From Pseudobacillus lumedeiriae (GTDB lineage Bacteria > Bacillota > Bacilli > Bacillales > Domibacillaceae), in contig NZ_JAUIYO010000001.1 in the NCBI RefSeq assembly GCF_044891285.1, positions 62,001 to 126,000 on the forward strand: DNA of 64,000 nucleotides. Reading direction: 5' to 3'. The notes below the pieces were generated by a model. That model saw only the letters and a program-made list of their open reading frames with translations. It was not told the DNA's origin and ran no database searches. Made by a program: the position numbers and the translations under genes. Of this stretch, positions 15,932 to 24,531 are shown piece after piece (positions within the stretch are counted from its first letter, which is position 1; every line of letters starts with the position of its first letter).

Positions 15932-16846
15932 TTATGCAAACGGATCAGATCTATTTACATCAGCTGCCGCTTTCATTTGTACTAAATGTCGCCGCAGTAC
16001 GTTTAGTTCCAATTCCTCCACCGTCTGTTCTGCCTGACTGACAATTCCTTCCCATATCGCTTCGTTCACATTCCATGTAAGAGGTACATAACAATCAATT
16101 TCTGCCAGCTGCTGTGACAGCCGTAGCATGTCGGTTCCTTCCACAATTTTCTTCTGCTGTGACGGGGTAAGCTGTTTAAGATTGGCCATAATGCTGTCAA
16201 CCGTGCCATATTCCCTCACAAGCTTAAATGCTGTTTTCTCGCCAATCCCTTTCACACCCGGATACCCATCACTTGAATCGCCCATTAACGCTTTTACATC
16301 AATAAATTGACTCGGCGTAATCGCAAATTCATCGAAAAAGTTCTCTGTTGTATACGTCAAATAATTCCCAAATCCTTTTTGCAGCAGCATAACTTCAATG
16401 TTTTGATCGAGCAGCTGCAATAAATCCCTGTCCCCGCTTAAAATAGTTACTTGCCTCTCTTTATGTTCTTGTTTAGCAATGGTGCCGATACAGTCATCTG
16501 CTTCAAACCCTTCCACACCGATATTAGGCAATAAAAAAGCGTCAGCTACTTCTTTAGCTAAATCAAATTGCGGAATGAGCTCGATAGGAGGCGCCTGCCG
16601 ATTAGATTTGTAGTCTGAAAATAATTCATTTCGAAATGTTTGGCTGCCCATATCCCAGCATACCGCTGCATGAGTTGGTTTGACATGCTCGACCGCCATT
16701 AATAAATGCTTCATAAACCCTTGAACACCATTGGTCGGCATTCCTTTCGAATTCACCATAAATTGGCCGCTTACTGCCGTAGCAAAAAAAGCACGAAAAA
16801 GCAAAGCCATACCGTCTACGAGCAGCAAGTGTTCACGTTTGTTCAT
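15932..16846 (-). CDS. ypcP: 5'-3' exonuclease (YpcP, FEN family)
   Basis: 304 residues, like the 5'-nuclease domain of DNA polymerase I but stand-alone. Removes RNA primers and flaps. Metal-binding acids are in LLVDGMALLFRAF near residue 9, CWDMGSQTFRNELF, GFEADDCIG near 117, SGDRDLLQL near 137 and MGDSSDGYPGVKGIGEKTA near 190, the last being the start of the helix-hairpin-helix. Cytosolic. It lies downstream of the sulfurtransferase terminator, with its own ribosome site. Confidence 0.95.
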   Translation of the reverse strand: MNKREHLLLVDGMALLFRAFFATAVSGQFMVNSKGMPTNGVQGFMKHLLMAVEHVKPTHAAVCWDMGSQTFRNELFSDYKSNRQAPPIELIPQFDLAKEVADAFLLPNIGVEGFEADDCIGTIAKQEHKERQVTILSGDRDLLQLLDQNIEVMLLQKGFGNYLTYTTENFFDEFAITPSQFIDVKALMGDSSDGYPGVKGIGEKTAFKLVREYGTVDSIMANLKQLTPSQQKKIVEGTDMLRLSQQLAEIDCYVPLTWNVNEAIWEGIVSQAEQTVEELELNVLRRHLVQMKAAADVNRSDPFA

Positions 16847-16900
16847 GTTTTCACCTCTCTATTATTTTAGCATTATTCTTGCTGTGATTAAGCAAAAACA

Positions 16901-16937
16901 TAGAAAAAAGCCGTCCGTTGTTTTCAACGAAACGGCT
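16901..16937 (-). terminator. Sulfurtransferase terminator
   Basis: AAGCCGTT...ACGGCTT stem with CGTTG/CAACG inside, followed by TTTTTTCT on the minus strand. Confidence 0.85.
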
Positions 16938-16943
16938 TGTCGA

Positions 16944-17780
16944 TCAATGGTCTTTCTTTTCTACAGGCAGTTCTTCATAAGATGACCAGTCACTGTAGCT
17001 TCCCCCGTAAAGGCGGACATGCTGAAAACCAGCTTGTTTGAGGGCGATAATATTTGGCGTCGCTGATACACCTGATCCGCAATAAACAATGACCGGCTGA
17101 TCCCTGTCTAATGTTTTAAATCGTTCCTTTTGCGCCTCTTCGCCTTTCCAATGGGTGCCATTTAATCCCTCTTGGAAAAAGTAATTGACTGCCGTAGGGA
17201 TGTGCCCCGGCACCCGGTCAAGCGGTTCCAATATTCCCGCGTACCGTTCGGGTGCACGCGAGTCAATGAGAATGGTTCCATCGTTTTCAAGAGCCGCTTT
17301 CTTCACATCCTCGATCGAAGCAGTCCAACCATGCTGCACATTTACCGATAAATGTCCGTTTCTCGGGGATGGACTATCACTCGAAACAGGAAGCCCCTGC
17401 TTTTTCCATTCGGAAAAACCCCCATCAAGAATGTAGACATGCTTGTGGCCTATATAGGACAGGAGCCACCAGAAACGGCCGGCAAACATCGCTTCCCCAT
17501 GATCATAAGCAATGACGATGGTGTCGTCCGTGATTCCATAAGATTCGGCAATCTTGCGCAGCTCCTGCAGTTCAGGAAATGGATGCCTTCCGCCGTGCAC
17601 CCCTTTTTCACCTGACAAGTCACGATCTAAATGAGCATAAAATGCCCCTGGGATGTGCCCTTCTTTATATTCCTTTTCACCGGCAGCAGGATCTGTTAAT
17701 TGAAAACGGCAGTCTACGATACAAACATTCGGATCATGTAAATGTTCCGAAAGCCAGGCAATCGAACGAATATACTCCAC
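16944..17780 (-). CDS. Sulfurtransferase (two rhodanese domains)
   Basis: 278 residues with two rhodanese domains. The first is inactive-type: the cysteine position is replaced (AYDHGEAMFAGR near residue 91). The second has the catalytic Cys234 in YCGSGVSAT. The CRFQL and CGSGVSA features place it with thiosulfate or 3-mercaptopyruvate sulfurtransferases; CG[S/T]G[V/T] loops are commoner in mercaptopyruvate enzymes, so that activity is a modest preference. It transfers sulfane sulfur to thiol acceptors. Cytosolic. Confidence 0.9.
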   Translation of the reverse strand: MEYIRSIAWLSEHLHDPNVCIVDCRFQLTDPAAGEKEYKEGHIPGAFYAHLDRDLSGEKGVHGGRHPFPELQELRKIAESYGITDDTIVIAYDHGEAMFAGRFWWLLSYIGHKHVYILDGGFSEWKKQGLPVSSDSPSPRNGHLSVNVQHGWTASIEDVKKAALENDGTILIDSRAPERYAGILEPLDRVPGHIPTAVNYFFQEGLNGTHWKGEEAQKERFKTLDRDQPVIVYCGSGVSATPNIIALKQAGFQHVRLYGGSYSDWSSYEELPVEKKDH

Positions 17781-17794
17781 AATTCTCTCTCCTT

Positions 17795-18022
17795 TTACTC
17801 GTCATCGACTTTTTTTGCTTGTTCTATTTTCTTTTTCAGCAGTGTAACGACGTGATCTTTCGGATTCCAGCAATGAAATTGATAAGTGGGCTTCGTTTCA
17901 TATTTCAGCCGGGAACAATCGTAGCGCATGCCTGTTTCCTGTTTTACCGGCTGAAAATAACGGCACGTAGCACAAACGTGAAAGCGGCGGATGATTTCTT
18001 GTTTACGCTCGTTGAAGCTCAA
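17795..18022 (-). CDS. Small cysteine-containing protein downstream of dynA
   Basis: About 75 residues. I place the start at TTG 18022, with GGGAG about ten bases upstream inside the dynA 3' end; the gene then overlaps dynA by 20 bases. CATCRYFQP, YDCSRLKYETKP and HCWNPKD give four cysteines and a histidine that could hold a metal. The C-terminus is basic. I do not recognise a named family. Coupling to dynA and the downstream sulfurtransferase suggests co-expression. Confidence 0.65.
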   Translation of the reverse strand: MSFNERKQEIIRRFHVCATCRYFQPVKQETGMRYDCSRLKYETKPTYQFHCWNPKDHVVTLLKKKIEQAKKVDDE

Positions 18023-21000
18023 CGAATGTGCGCTCCCATTGTTCAATATTTTCTGCTGCATCCAGCACTTGCAGCCATGCATTAAACTGTTCTTGAATAT
18101 CGGAAGACACCGTATCTTTCATACCAGCCATGCCGTCCGCTGCTTCTTCCAGCGCCCAGTTCCGCAGTTTTTCTTTCTCTCCCGCTAAATATTGATCAGC
18201 CAGCTCAGACAGCTGGTCATGCAGAGCGTCTTGCATGAGCTGTTTTTCATTTTTCTCAAAGAATGACTTCGCATTTTTGAATATAGCCAGCGCTTCACTA
18301 AACGCCTCTGGTGCTATTTCTTGAAAAGCGGCAGGGAATTCAGGTGTTTCTTTGGAAGACCATTCAATCACTGAAAATTGCAGCTGCGGCTGAATCGCTT
18401 GATAGTTAAGCTGGATCGCCGCATATTTTTCTGCCAACAGCTTATGTGCCTGTTTTTCAGACCGAAGACTCGTCGCTCTCATTTCTTGCGCCAAGTCATA
18501 ACCGACAGCCTCAAGCAGCTCTTTCATCGCTTCATGAAGGGCTGTTTTAGATGGACGGCTGCTGCTTAGTGTTGCTGGATTGAACGATTCTTTAAAGAAA
18601 TCAGAAAAGCGATAAAAGACACGCTGTTTTAAATAAAAGACGAGCTCATCCATCTCCTGGATTAGTCTCTTTTCTATTAATTGAACCGTTTCATTTTTCA
18701 AATGGTCATTGATTTGCCCAAGCTGGCTTTGGAGTTCAGCTTTTTTCTGCTCTCGATTGTCACGGTTTTCTTTCGCTGTTGCAATCAGCTGACGCAGCTG
18801 CTCTAAGCCACGCTCCCATTCAGCTTCCGCCGACTGCACGGCCATCTGTGCTAAATCACCTTCTAAAAACTGATGAAATGCCTGTTTAAACGGCTGCAAG
18901 TTGGAGTGAGGGTGATCTAATTCTCCCCTCTCTATTTCTTGAATAGCCTGCAGACTGGATACACCGTGAATACGCGGAAAGCGAATACCGTACTGAAGAA
19001 GCTGGTCTTTCACATAGCCAATGACTTCATCGACTTCTTCCTCACTGCTTGCCAAATCAATCGCATTGACGATAAAAAACATTTTATCCAGCTCAAAGGC
19101 ATCTTTCACCCGGCCGAGCTGAATTAAAAACTCGCGGTCTGCTTTTGAGAAAGCATGGTTATAATATGTCACAAACAAGATGGCATCCGAATTTTTAATG
19201 TATTCAAATGCAACACCTGTATGTCTTGCATTGATGGAATCCGCCCCCGGCGTATCAACGAGTGTGACACCTTGACGTGTAAATTCACAATCATAATACA
19301 AATCAATTGACTCGACGAAACAGCTTTGCTTTTCATTCGCAACGAAACCTTGGAACGCTGGCAAATCGACTGTTAATGTTTGACCGAGCAATCCGCTGTA
19401 CTCACTGTAGCCTTCATAGAAAGCTTTCAAAAAGGATAAGTGAATTTTTTCACGGCCTTCCCCTTCATTTTTTTGCAATAACTCTGGGATCATCACACTG
19501 GCACTTTGCAGAGACTCTACCGTGCGATTAAAGAATTGCAGTGATTGCTGTAAATCGATAAGCATTTGTGCTTCCGTTTTTAAATGGACAGCTGCTGTTC
19601 TATGCTCATGTGTTTCATCAGGCGGATGAATACGATTCACGGCCGCTGTCGTCGGGTTCGGTGATACTGGAAGCACCTTTTCCCCGAGCATTGCATTCGC
19701 GAAAGAGGATTTCCCTGCACTAAATGCACCAAACAGCGCAATCGTATATTTTCTTTGCTCCAGACGAGCGGCTTTTTGCTTCAGTCCGTCAATAAAACGA
19801 GTAAACCCAGGAATTCCGTCCAGCTTCTGACTCATTTGTTTTAAACGGTCTGCCGTTTCCGCTGCACCTGCCGTTGGCTCTTGCGGTGTTTGATCCAGAC
19901 TTTCTAGTGTTTCACTGCGCTTTTCCTCTGTTTCTTGGATAGCTGACAGAGCCATCTGTTCATCGTATATCATGACGTCATTTAACTGCTCATTCCATTG
20001 TTTGACGAATGCTTCATATCGAGAAGGCATCGTGCTGTTTTCTTCATCCAGTAAATGAGTAATAGTCTGGCGCTGACCTTTGACGGCTTCATCTAATGAT
20101 TCCAGTTTTTGAACAGCTGTCAGCTTCTCATGCCAAATCAGCCATCGGGCATGCAGCTCCTGTTTTTCCGCAGCGAATTGTTTAGCCATCTCTTCCGCCG
20201 CTTCTTCTTTTACCGAATCGGTGATCATACGTGCACGTTTCTTTAATCGAGCGGCTACATCATCACTATACGTTAACACATAGTCACCCGTTGCCATCGC
20301 ACCCGGTTTTACTGTTTCCGTGATGAGTGATTCATCTACCTGCACGACAAGTTCTTCCGCAGCTAACTGCAGCTTGTCATTCGTGAGGCCAGTTGATTTA
20401 AGCCAGCTGCTTAATTGCTGTCGCAAATGCCATTCGAGCTGCGTTTTCGCTTTTTCCGTTAGGTCTGCCGCAAAGCGTTCGAGACGCCGCTGCCGCTCTT
20501 CTTCTGTTTTCTTTTTACTGAACAATAACCCTACTTTGAACCCCGGCTGTACAGCTTCTAAATATTCTCTCGCCAAATCCCGTGTCGAGGCCGGCATTAA
20601 ATAGGCGTTGTCGAGCACTTTGTCCCGGCTGTCTTCCATTTGTTTCACGAGAACGGCCGTATCACGCTGATCGAGCTGTGCTTTCATTTCCTGCTCTTTA
20701 GAAACAATTTCTTGTGTTTCCCAATCGTCGCCGAGTATGTCCAGAAGCTTTGCCTTCGTTTCCGTCTGCTCATCTTCCAGCCAATTCAAATGTTCAGCTG
20801 CCAGCTTGTTCATCATCGTCTCAGCGGAACGGAAAGCAAGTTCTTCTCTATCTGTCATACTTTGATGGATGAGCTGCTTCACTTCGTCAAAGTCATTCGC
20901 GGAGAGATCTGGTTTCTTCAAGCTTGTAAAGAAGAAGCGTTCCGGATGGACTCCCCAAGCTGAAAAAGAGTCAAAAACAGATTGTTTAAATTCATCAAAG

Positions 21001-21644
21001 GACAGTTCCTCATCCCGATGCTTATCGATCTGGTTGATAATCAAGTACAGTTTTACACCGTGAGCGAGCAAATCCTTCGTGTAGATGAAGTTTAATTCTG
21101 ATTGAACATGGTTATAATCCATAACATAAAAAACCATATCAGCTAGGTGCAGAGCCGATTCTGTTGAAATTCGATGGGCATCATCGGTAGAGTCTACCCC
21201 TGGCGTATCCATGACCGTCACTTCCGGCGGCAGATTCGATTCGCTATGGCCGATTTCAATCGATTCGACTTCTTCTCCATTTTTACAAAACTCTTTCACT
21301 TTCTCAAAGTTGTAAGGCGCCTTAAAGAGAAGCGGCTGTTTGTCTCTATAATATACCTTGGCAAAGTCTTCCGAAGCACCATGAATTTTCACGAGGTTCG
21401 CGCTCGTTGGAATCGGGCTTGACGGCAGTAGTGCTTCACCTGTTAAGGCATTGATCATCGTGGATTTTCCCGCGGAAAAATGACCGCAAAAAGCCACGAT
21501 AAACTCTTCATCGTGCAGCTTTTTCAAAAATAATTCCGCTTTTCTGGCACGCTCTGCGTCACCGGCCTTCTGAAACAGTTCAAACAGACCGACCGTTTTA
21601 GAAATCATTTGTGTAATTGATGGTTGTACAGTTACTACTGACAT
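18003..21644 (-). CDS. dynA: Dynamin-like GTPase DynA (double dynamin)
   Basis: 1213 residues, two fused bacterial dynamin modules as in B. subtilis DynA (YpbR). The first P-loop is GHFSAGKST at residues 54-62, with DTPGVDS near 148 as G3 and NQID near 209 as G4. The second P-loop is GAFSAGKSS near residue 645, with VDTPGADS and NAID as G3 and G4. Long helical regions between and after the GTPase domains form the membrane-tethering stalk. The family fuses and repairs the cell membrane and protects against phage and pore-forming agents. Ribosome site AAGGAG upstream. Both GTPase sites look intact. Confidence 0.95.
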   Translation of the reverse strand: MSVVTVQPSITQMISKTVGLFELFQKAGDAERARKAELFLKKLHDEEFIVAFCGHFSAGKSTMINALTGEALLPSSPIPTSANLVKIHGASEDFAKVYYRDKQPLLFKAPYNFEKVKEFCKNGEEVESIEIGHSESNLPPEVTVMDTPGVDSTDDAHRISTESALHLADMVFYVMDYNHVQSELNFIYTKDLLAHGVKLYLIINQIDKHRDEELSFDEFKQSVFDSFSAWGVHPERFFFTSLKKPDLSANDFDEVKQLIHQSMTDREELAFRSAETMMNKLAAEHLNWLEDEQTETKAKLLDILGDDWETQEIVSKEQEMKAQLDQRDTAVLVKQMEDSRDKVLDNAYLMPASTRDLAREYLEAVQPGFKVGLLFSKKKTEEERQRRLERFAADLTEKAKTQLEWHLRQQLSSWLKSTGLTNDKLQLAAEELVVQVDESLITETVKPGAMATGDYVLTYSDDVAARLKKRARMITDSVKEEAAEEMAKQFAAEKQELHARWLIWHEKLTAVQKLESLDEAVKGQRQTITHLLDEENSTMPSRYEAFVKQWNEQLNDVMIYDEQMALSAIQETEEKRSETLESLDQTPQEPTAGAAETADRLKQMSQKLDGIPGFTRFIDGLKQKAARLEQRKYTIALFGAFSAGKSSFANAMLGEKVLPVSPNPTTAAVNRIHPPDETHEHRTAAVHLKTEAQMLIDLQQSLQFFNRTVESLQSASVMIPELLQKNEGEGREKIHLSFLKAFYEGYSEYSGLLGQTLTVDLPAFQGFVANEKQSCFVESIDLYYDCEFTRQGVTLVDTPGADSINARHTGVAFEYIKNSDAILFVTYYNHAFSKADREFLIQLGRVKDAFELDKMFFIVNAIDLASSEEEVDEVIGYVKDQLLQYGIRFPRIHGVSSLQAIQEIERGELDHPHSNLQPFKQAFHQFLEGDLAQMAVQSAEAEWERGLEQLRQLIATAKENRDNREQKKAELQSQLGQINDHLKNETVQLIEKRLIQEMDELVFYLKQRVFYRFSDFFKESFNPATLSSSRPSKTALHEAMKELLEAVGYDLAQEMRATSLRSEKQAHKLLAEKYAAIQLNYQAIQPQLQFSVIEWSSKETPEFPAAFQEIAPEAFSEALAIFKNAKSFFEKNEKQLMQDALHDQLSELADQYLAGEKEKLRNWALEEAADGMAGMKDTVSSDIQEQFNAWLQVLDAAENIEQWERTFVELQRA

Positions 21645-21741
21645 TGTGTAAGTCTCCTTATGTGCATGATCTTTCTTCTTATATTTACAGCCTAAATCGT
21701 ATTTCTCTTATTGTAAACGATTTTCGCCAACTTTCCCACAC

Positions 21742-21772
21742 GAAAAAAAGAAGGCTGTCTATGCCTTCTTTC
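21742..21772 (-). terminator. Terminator of the 32-codon membrane protein gene
   Basis: GAAGGC and GCCTTC stem on the minus strand with TTTTTTT following, 30 bases past the small gene's stop and upstream of dynA. It implies the small gene is transcribed on its own. Confidence 0.85.
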
Positions 21773-21800
21773 AGTTCACTATTCGATTCATTATTTAGGA

Positions 21801-21899
21801 TTAGTTATGAGGTACTTGCGGCTTACCTACATGGTCTGTTACGTATTTCATTACGCCCCCGTATACTACAACTGTCGCCGCCACAAACATCCAAACCAT
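21801..21899 (-). CDS. Fur-boxed single-span membrane miniprotein
   Basis: 32 residues from ATG 21899: a hydrophobic N-terminal half (MVWMFVAATVVVYGGV), then a polar, basic tail KYVTDHVGKPQVPHN. This predicts one membrane span with a short C-terminal tail. GGATGG lies about eight bases upstream; ATG 21911 would add four residues. The gene has its own promoter overlapped by two Fur-box-like sequences and its own terminator, so it is very probably real although small. I do not recognise a named family. A role in iron-limited physiology is inferred only from the boxes. Confidence 0.7.
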   Translation of the reverse strand: MVWMFVAATVVVYGGVMKYVTDHVGKPQVPHN

Positions 21900-21940
21900 G
21901 CAAAGCACCATCCTTTTTGTTTAGTCATTTTTTCATAAGT

Positions 21941-21955
21941 TGATAATTGTTATCA
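21941..21955. promoter_or_regulatory. Fur box-like operator 1
   Basis: TGATAATTGTTATCA, a 7-1-7 inverted repeat matching the Fur consensus TGATAATNATTATCA at all but one specified position. It lies downstream of the -10 element of the small gene's promoter. Confidence 0.75.
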
Positions 21956-21966
21956 TCCTCAATTAC

Positions 21967-21995
21967 ATATTAGCATGGACGATAATGATTTTCAA
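21967..21995 (-). promoter_or_regulatory. Promoter of the 32-codon gene
   Basis: Minus strand: TTGAAA (21990-21995), a 17-base spacer, then TGC plus TAATAT (21967-21972), an extended -10. The start site would be near 21960, placing Fur box 1 at the start of transcription. Confidence 0.75.
21980..21994. promoter_or_regulatory. Fur box-like operator 2
   Basis: CGATAATGATTTTCA matches TGATAATNATTATCA with two mismatches and overlaps the -35 hexamer and spacer of the promoter. Confidence 0.6.
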
Positions 21996-22041
21996 TACCA
22001 CTTTTTTATTTTTTCTGTTTTTTATAAAAAGCTTTATTAAA

Positions 22042-22101
22042 CGCCCTTGTTGATTTCCACTGGGGTCATCCGTTTTCTACTCCAATCAACAACAGTTACC
22101 C
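22042..22101. repeat. GTTGATT/AATCAAC palindromic repeat, copy 2
   Basis: Contains CCCTTGTTGATTTCCACTG and CTCCAATCAACAACAG, sharing the GTTGATTTCC and CTCCAATCA words with the copies at 11486 and 36583. Degenerate. Confidence 0.5.
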
Positions 22102-22187
22102 AGCCTTTTAAAAATGTATGTGACAAAACGCCGTTCATTTCCAATTTATTTTATCCTTGTCATTTCATCCATCATTTATTTACACAC

Positions 22188-22236
22188 AAAAAACGCCACC
22201 CCCATCTCTTTGTAGTAAAGAAATGGGGATGACGTT
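22188..22236 (-). terminator. pbuX terminator
   Basis: AACGTCATCCCCATTTCTTT pairs with AAAGAGATGGGGGTGGCGTT, a stem of about 18 bp with one small mismatch, followed by a T-run on the minus strand. Confidence 0.9.
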
Positions 22237-22260
22237 ACGACATTTATTTTCTCAAAATTT

Positions 22261-23568
22261 TTACGAAACTTTTGATTCGGCTAATGTAACAACTTTCTTA
22301 TTCTTACTTCCAATCTCATTAAACAAAATATTTAAGATAATAGCTGTGAAGCTTCCAGCTACAATTCCGTTGCTCGTTAAAATTTGCAGGCTTTCCGGCA
22401 TTCCGGCAAATAAATCTGGAACGACCGTTACTCCAAGCCCCATACCTACGGAGCAGGCAATGATTAATAAGTTTTCTTGAGACGACATATCTGCACGGCT
22501 CAGCATTTTCATTCCTTGTGCCACCACCATACCAAACATCGCCACCATCGCGCCGCCGAGCACGGATGCAGGAATAATCGTTGTGAATGCGCCAATTTTT
22601 GGAAGCAGCCCGAGAATCGCTAAAAAGCCGGCTGTGTAATAGATCACTACTTTTGATTTCACACCTGACAATTGCATCAGCCCGACATTTTGCGAGAAAG
22701 CCGTATAAGGAAAAGAGTTGAAAATGGCTCCAAGTGCATAAGCCATCCCTTCTGCCCGATAACCTTTTGCTAAGTCTTTTTCCTCCACCTTTTCATCACA
22801 AATATCGGAAACGGCGAAATACACGCCAGTCGATTCGACAAGGCTGACAACAGCAACGAGGATCATCGTAATAATAGATGTCCATTCAAATGTTGGCAGT
22901 CCAAAGTAAAATGGTTTCACCATATGAAAAAGAGAAGCATCCACCACTGGAGAAAAATCTACTTTCCCCATAAAAATTGCAATTACTGTGCCGGCAAGCA
23001 GACCAATTAGTACGGCAACGGAACGAATAAAGCCTGTAAAGAAACGGAACAACGCAATAATGATCAATAAAGTAGTAAATGCGAGAATAATATTCGATGA
23101 TGATCCGAAATCAGGACTTCCTTGTCCGCCTGCCATATTATTCATTGCTACCGGAATTAACGTCAATCCAATGATCGTTACGACAGAGCCCGTCACAACC
23201 GGTGGAAAAAAGCGCACGAGACGGCTGAAAAAGGAAGAGATCAATAATACAAATACCCCAGCAGCTAACGTAGCACCATAAATCGCCTGGAGTCCATGTG
23301 CTCCCCCGATAGCAATCATCGGGCCGACTGCCGTAAATGTGCAGCCTAACACGACCGGTAAGCCGATTCCAATAAAACGGCCTTTCCATACTTGCAAGAA
23401 CGTAGCGACACCACACATGAAAATATCAATCGATACTAAATAGGTCAGCTGCTCTCCTGTTAATCCCATCGCTCCGCCGACGATCAGCGGGATAATCACC
23501 GCTCCGGCATACATCGCCAGTACGTGCTGCATCCCTAATGAAGCTGTTTTTAGAACAGAGGATTTCAT
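22261..23568 (-). CDS. pbuX: Xanthine permease PbuX
   Basis: 435 residues, NCS2 family with about 14 membrane segments. Imports xanthine, possibly urate, by proton symport. Signature elements: QHVLAMYAGAVIIPLIVG at the N-terminus, VESTGVYFAVSD near residue 246 and NSFPYTAFSQNVGLMQLSG near 292, which hold the substrate-contacting Glu and Gln/Asn residues of this family. The start overlaps the xpt stop in an ATGA. Expression follows the guanine riboswitch in front of xpt. Confidence 0.95.
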   Translation of the reverse strand: MKSSVLKTASLGMQHVLAMYAGAVIIPLIVGGAMGLTGEQLTYLVSIDIFMCGVATFLQVWKGRFIGIGLPVVLGCTFTAVGPMIAIGGAHGLQAIYGATLAAGVFVLLISSFFSRLVRFFPPVVTGSVVTIIGLTLIPVAMNNMAGGQGSPDFGSSSNIILAFTTLLIIIALFRFFTGFIRSVAVLIGLLAGTVIAIFMGKVDFSPVVDASLFHMVKPFYFGLPTFEWTSIITMILVAVVSLVESTGVYFAVSDICDEKVEEKDLAKGYRAEGMAYALGAIFNSFPYTAFSQNVGLMQLSGVKSKVVIYYTAGFLAILGLLPKIGAFTTIIPASVLGGAMVAMFGMVVAQGMKMLSRADMSSQENLLIIACSVGMGLGVTVVPDLFAGMPESLQILTSNGIVAGSFTAIILNILFNEIGSKNKKVVTLAESKVS

Positions 23569-24149
23569 GAGAGAGCTCCTTCCTTAAATGTGACCTTGCC
23601 GCCTTCAAGCGATTGCACCATCGCGAGAGACTCTACTCTCACGTTCTTCTCACGCAATAATTTGCCTCCATCTTGGAATGCTTTTTCAATAACAATTCCG
23701 ATTCCTGCTACCGTTGCTCCTGCTTGTTCAGCAATATCTAACAACCCTAAAGCAGCTTGTCCATTAGCAAGGAAATCATCAATAATTAACAAATGATCTT
23801 CATTCGTTAAAAAGGTTTGTGACACAGCAATCGGATTCGTTTCCTGCTTCGTAAAGGAGTATACATCCGCTGTATATAAGTTTTGCGTTAACGTCAGTGA
23901 TTTCCGCTTTCTTGCAAAAATAACCGGTACATCTAGTACGAGACCTGCCATCACGCTCGGAGCAATTCCGCTTGATTCAAGCGTTAAAATTTTTGTGATC
24001 TTTTCACCTGCAAAACGGCGGGCAAATTCTTCCCCGACCTCTTTCATTAATTTAGGATCAATTTGATGATTTAAAAAAGAATCTACTTTCAACACCTCAT
24101 CTGAAAGTACATTTCCTTCTTTCACAATCTTATCTTGCAAGCTTTTCAT
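23565..24149 (-). CDS. xpt: Xanthine phosphoribosyltransferase
   Basis: 194 residues. Converts xanthine and PRPP to XMP. The PRPP-binding loop is LLIIDDFLANGQA near residue 124, and the N-terminus (MKSLQDKIVKEGNVLSDEVLKVDSFLNHQ, in part) is typical of Xpt. Forms a two-gene operon with pbuX by a 4-base overlap, so uptake and salvage are co-regulated. A guanine riboswitch with terminator lies in the leader. Confidence 0.97.
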   Translation of the reverse strand: MKSLQDKIVKEGNVLSDEVLKVDSFLNHQIDPKLMKEVGEEFARRFAGEKITKILTLESSGIAPSVMAGLVLDVPVIFARKRKSLTLTQNLYTADVYSFTKQETNPIAVSQTFLTNEDHLLIIDDFLANGQAALGLLDIAEQAGATVAGIGIVIEKAFQDGGKLLREKNVRVESLAMVQSLEGGKVTFKEGALS

Positions 24150-24185
24150 TTCGTGTCCTCCCTCTTTTTAATCGATCTTTGAGAC

Positions 24186-24243
24186 AAAAAAATCCCAAAG
24201 ATCATTCCATTCCTCAGTACAGAGTGAAGCAATGCCCTTTGGG
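24186..24243 (-). terminator. Riboswitch terminator of the xpt leader
   Basis: CCCAAAG and CTTTGGG, with CATT/AATG inside, followed by ATTTTTTTG on the minus strand. An alternative pairing of GAGTGAGCA (after the aptamer) with TGCTTCACTC (inside the terminator) would form an antiterminator when no purine is bound. Confidence 0.85.
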
Positions 24244-24283
24244 TTGAAGAAGACAGAAAGAAAGACTGCCATTCCACTGCTCA

Positions 24284-24350
24284 CTCATAGTCAAATGATT
24301 TACGGTCATTCGGTAGAAACTGGCGGGCCGTATCCCCGCGATTATATGAG
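24284..24350 (-). promoter_or_regulatory. Guanine riboswitch aptamer (purine riboswitch)
   Basis: Minus strand: P1 CTCATA/TATGAG, the core TATAATCGCGG, a P2 arm, the invariant GTTTCTACC in the J2/3 region, P3 and GACTATGAG. The base before TAT in the last junction is C, the position that pairs with the ligand, which specifies guanine or hypoxanthine rather than adenine. Ligand binding would stabilise P1 and allow the terminator, switching off xpt-pbuX. Confidence 0.95.
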
Positions 24351-24376
24351 CGAATGTTAAGTTTTATTGTATTCAT

Positions 24377-24404
24377 ATTATATCAGTATAAGAAAGAAAG
24401 ACAA
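24377..24404 (-). promoter_or_regulatory. xpt-pbuX promoter
   Basis: Minus strand TTGTCT (24399-24404), a 16-base spacer and TATAAT (24377-24382), about 27 bases before the aptamer. Confidence 0.75.
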
Positions 24405-24482
24405 TCCTAATAACGAACATTTTGTATACTTTTTTAATCATTATTCGCCATTTTTTCCAAAAAGAGGAGAAAAGAAAAGAGA

Positions 24483-24521
24483 GCTGCCTAAAAGCGGATG
24501 AATAACCAGCTTTTGGGCAGC
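24483..24521 (-). terminator. ctaG-like gene terminator
   Basis: GCTGCCCAAAAGC pairs with GCTTTTAGGCAGC, followed by a T-rich tract on the minus strand. Confidence 0.8.
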
Positions 24522-24531
24522 ATGCTCCTTT

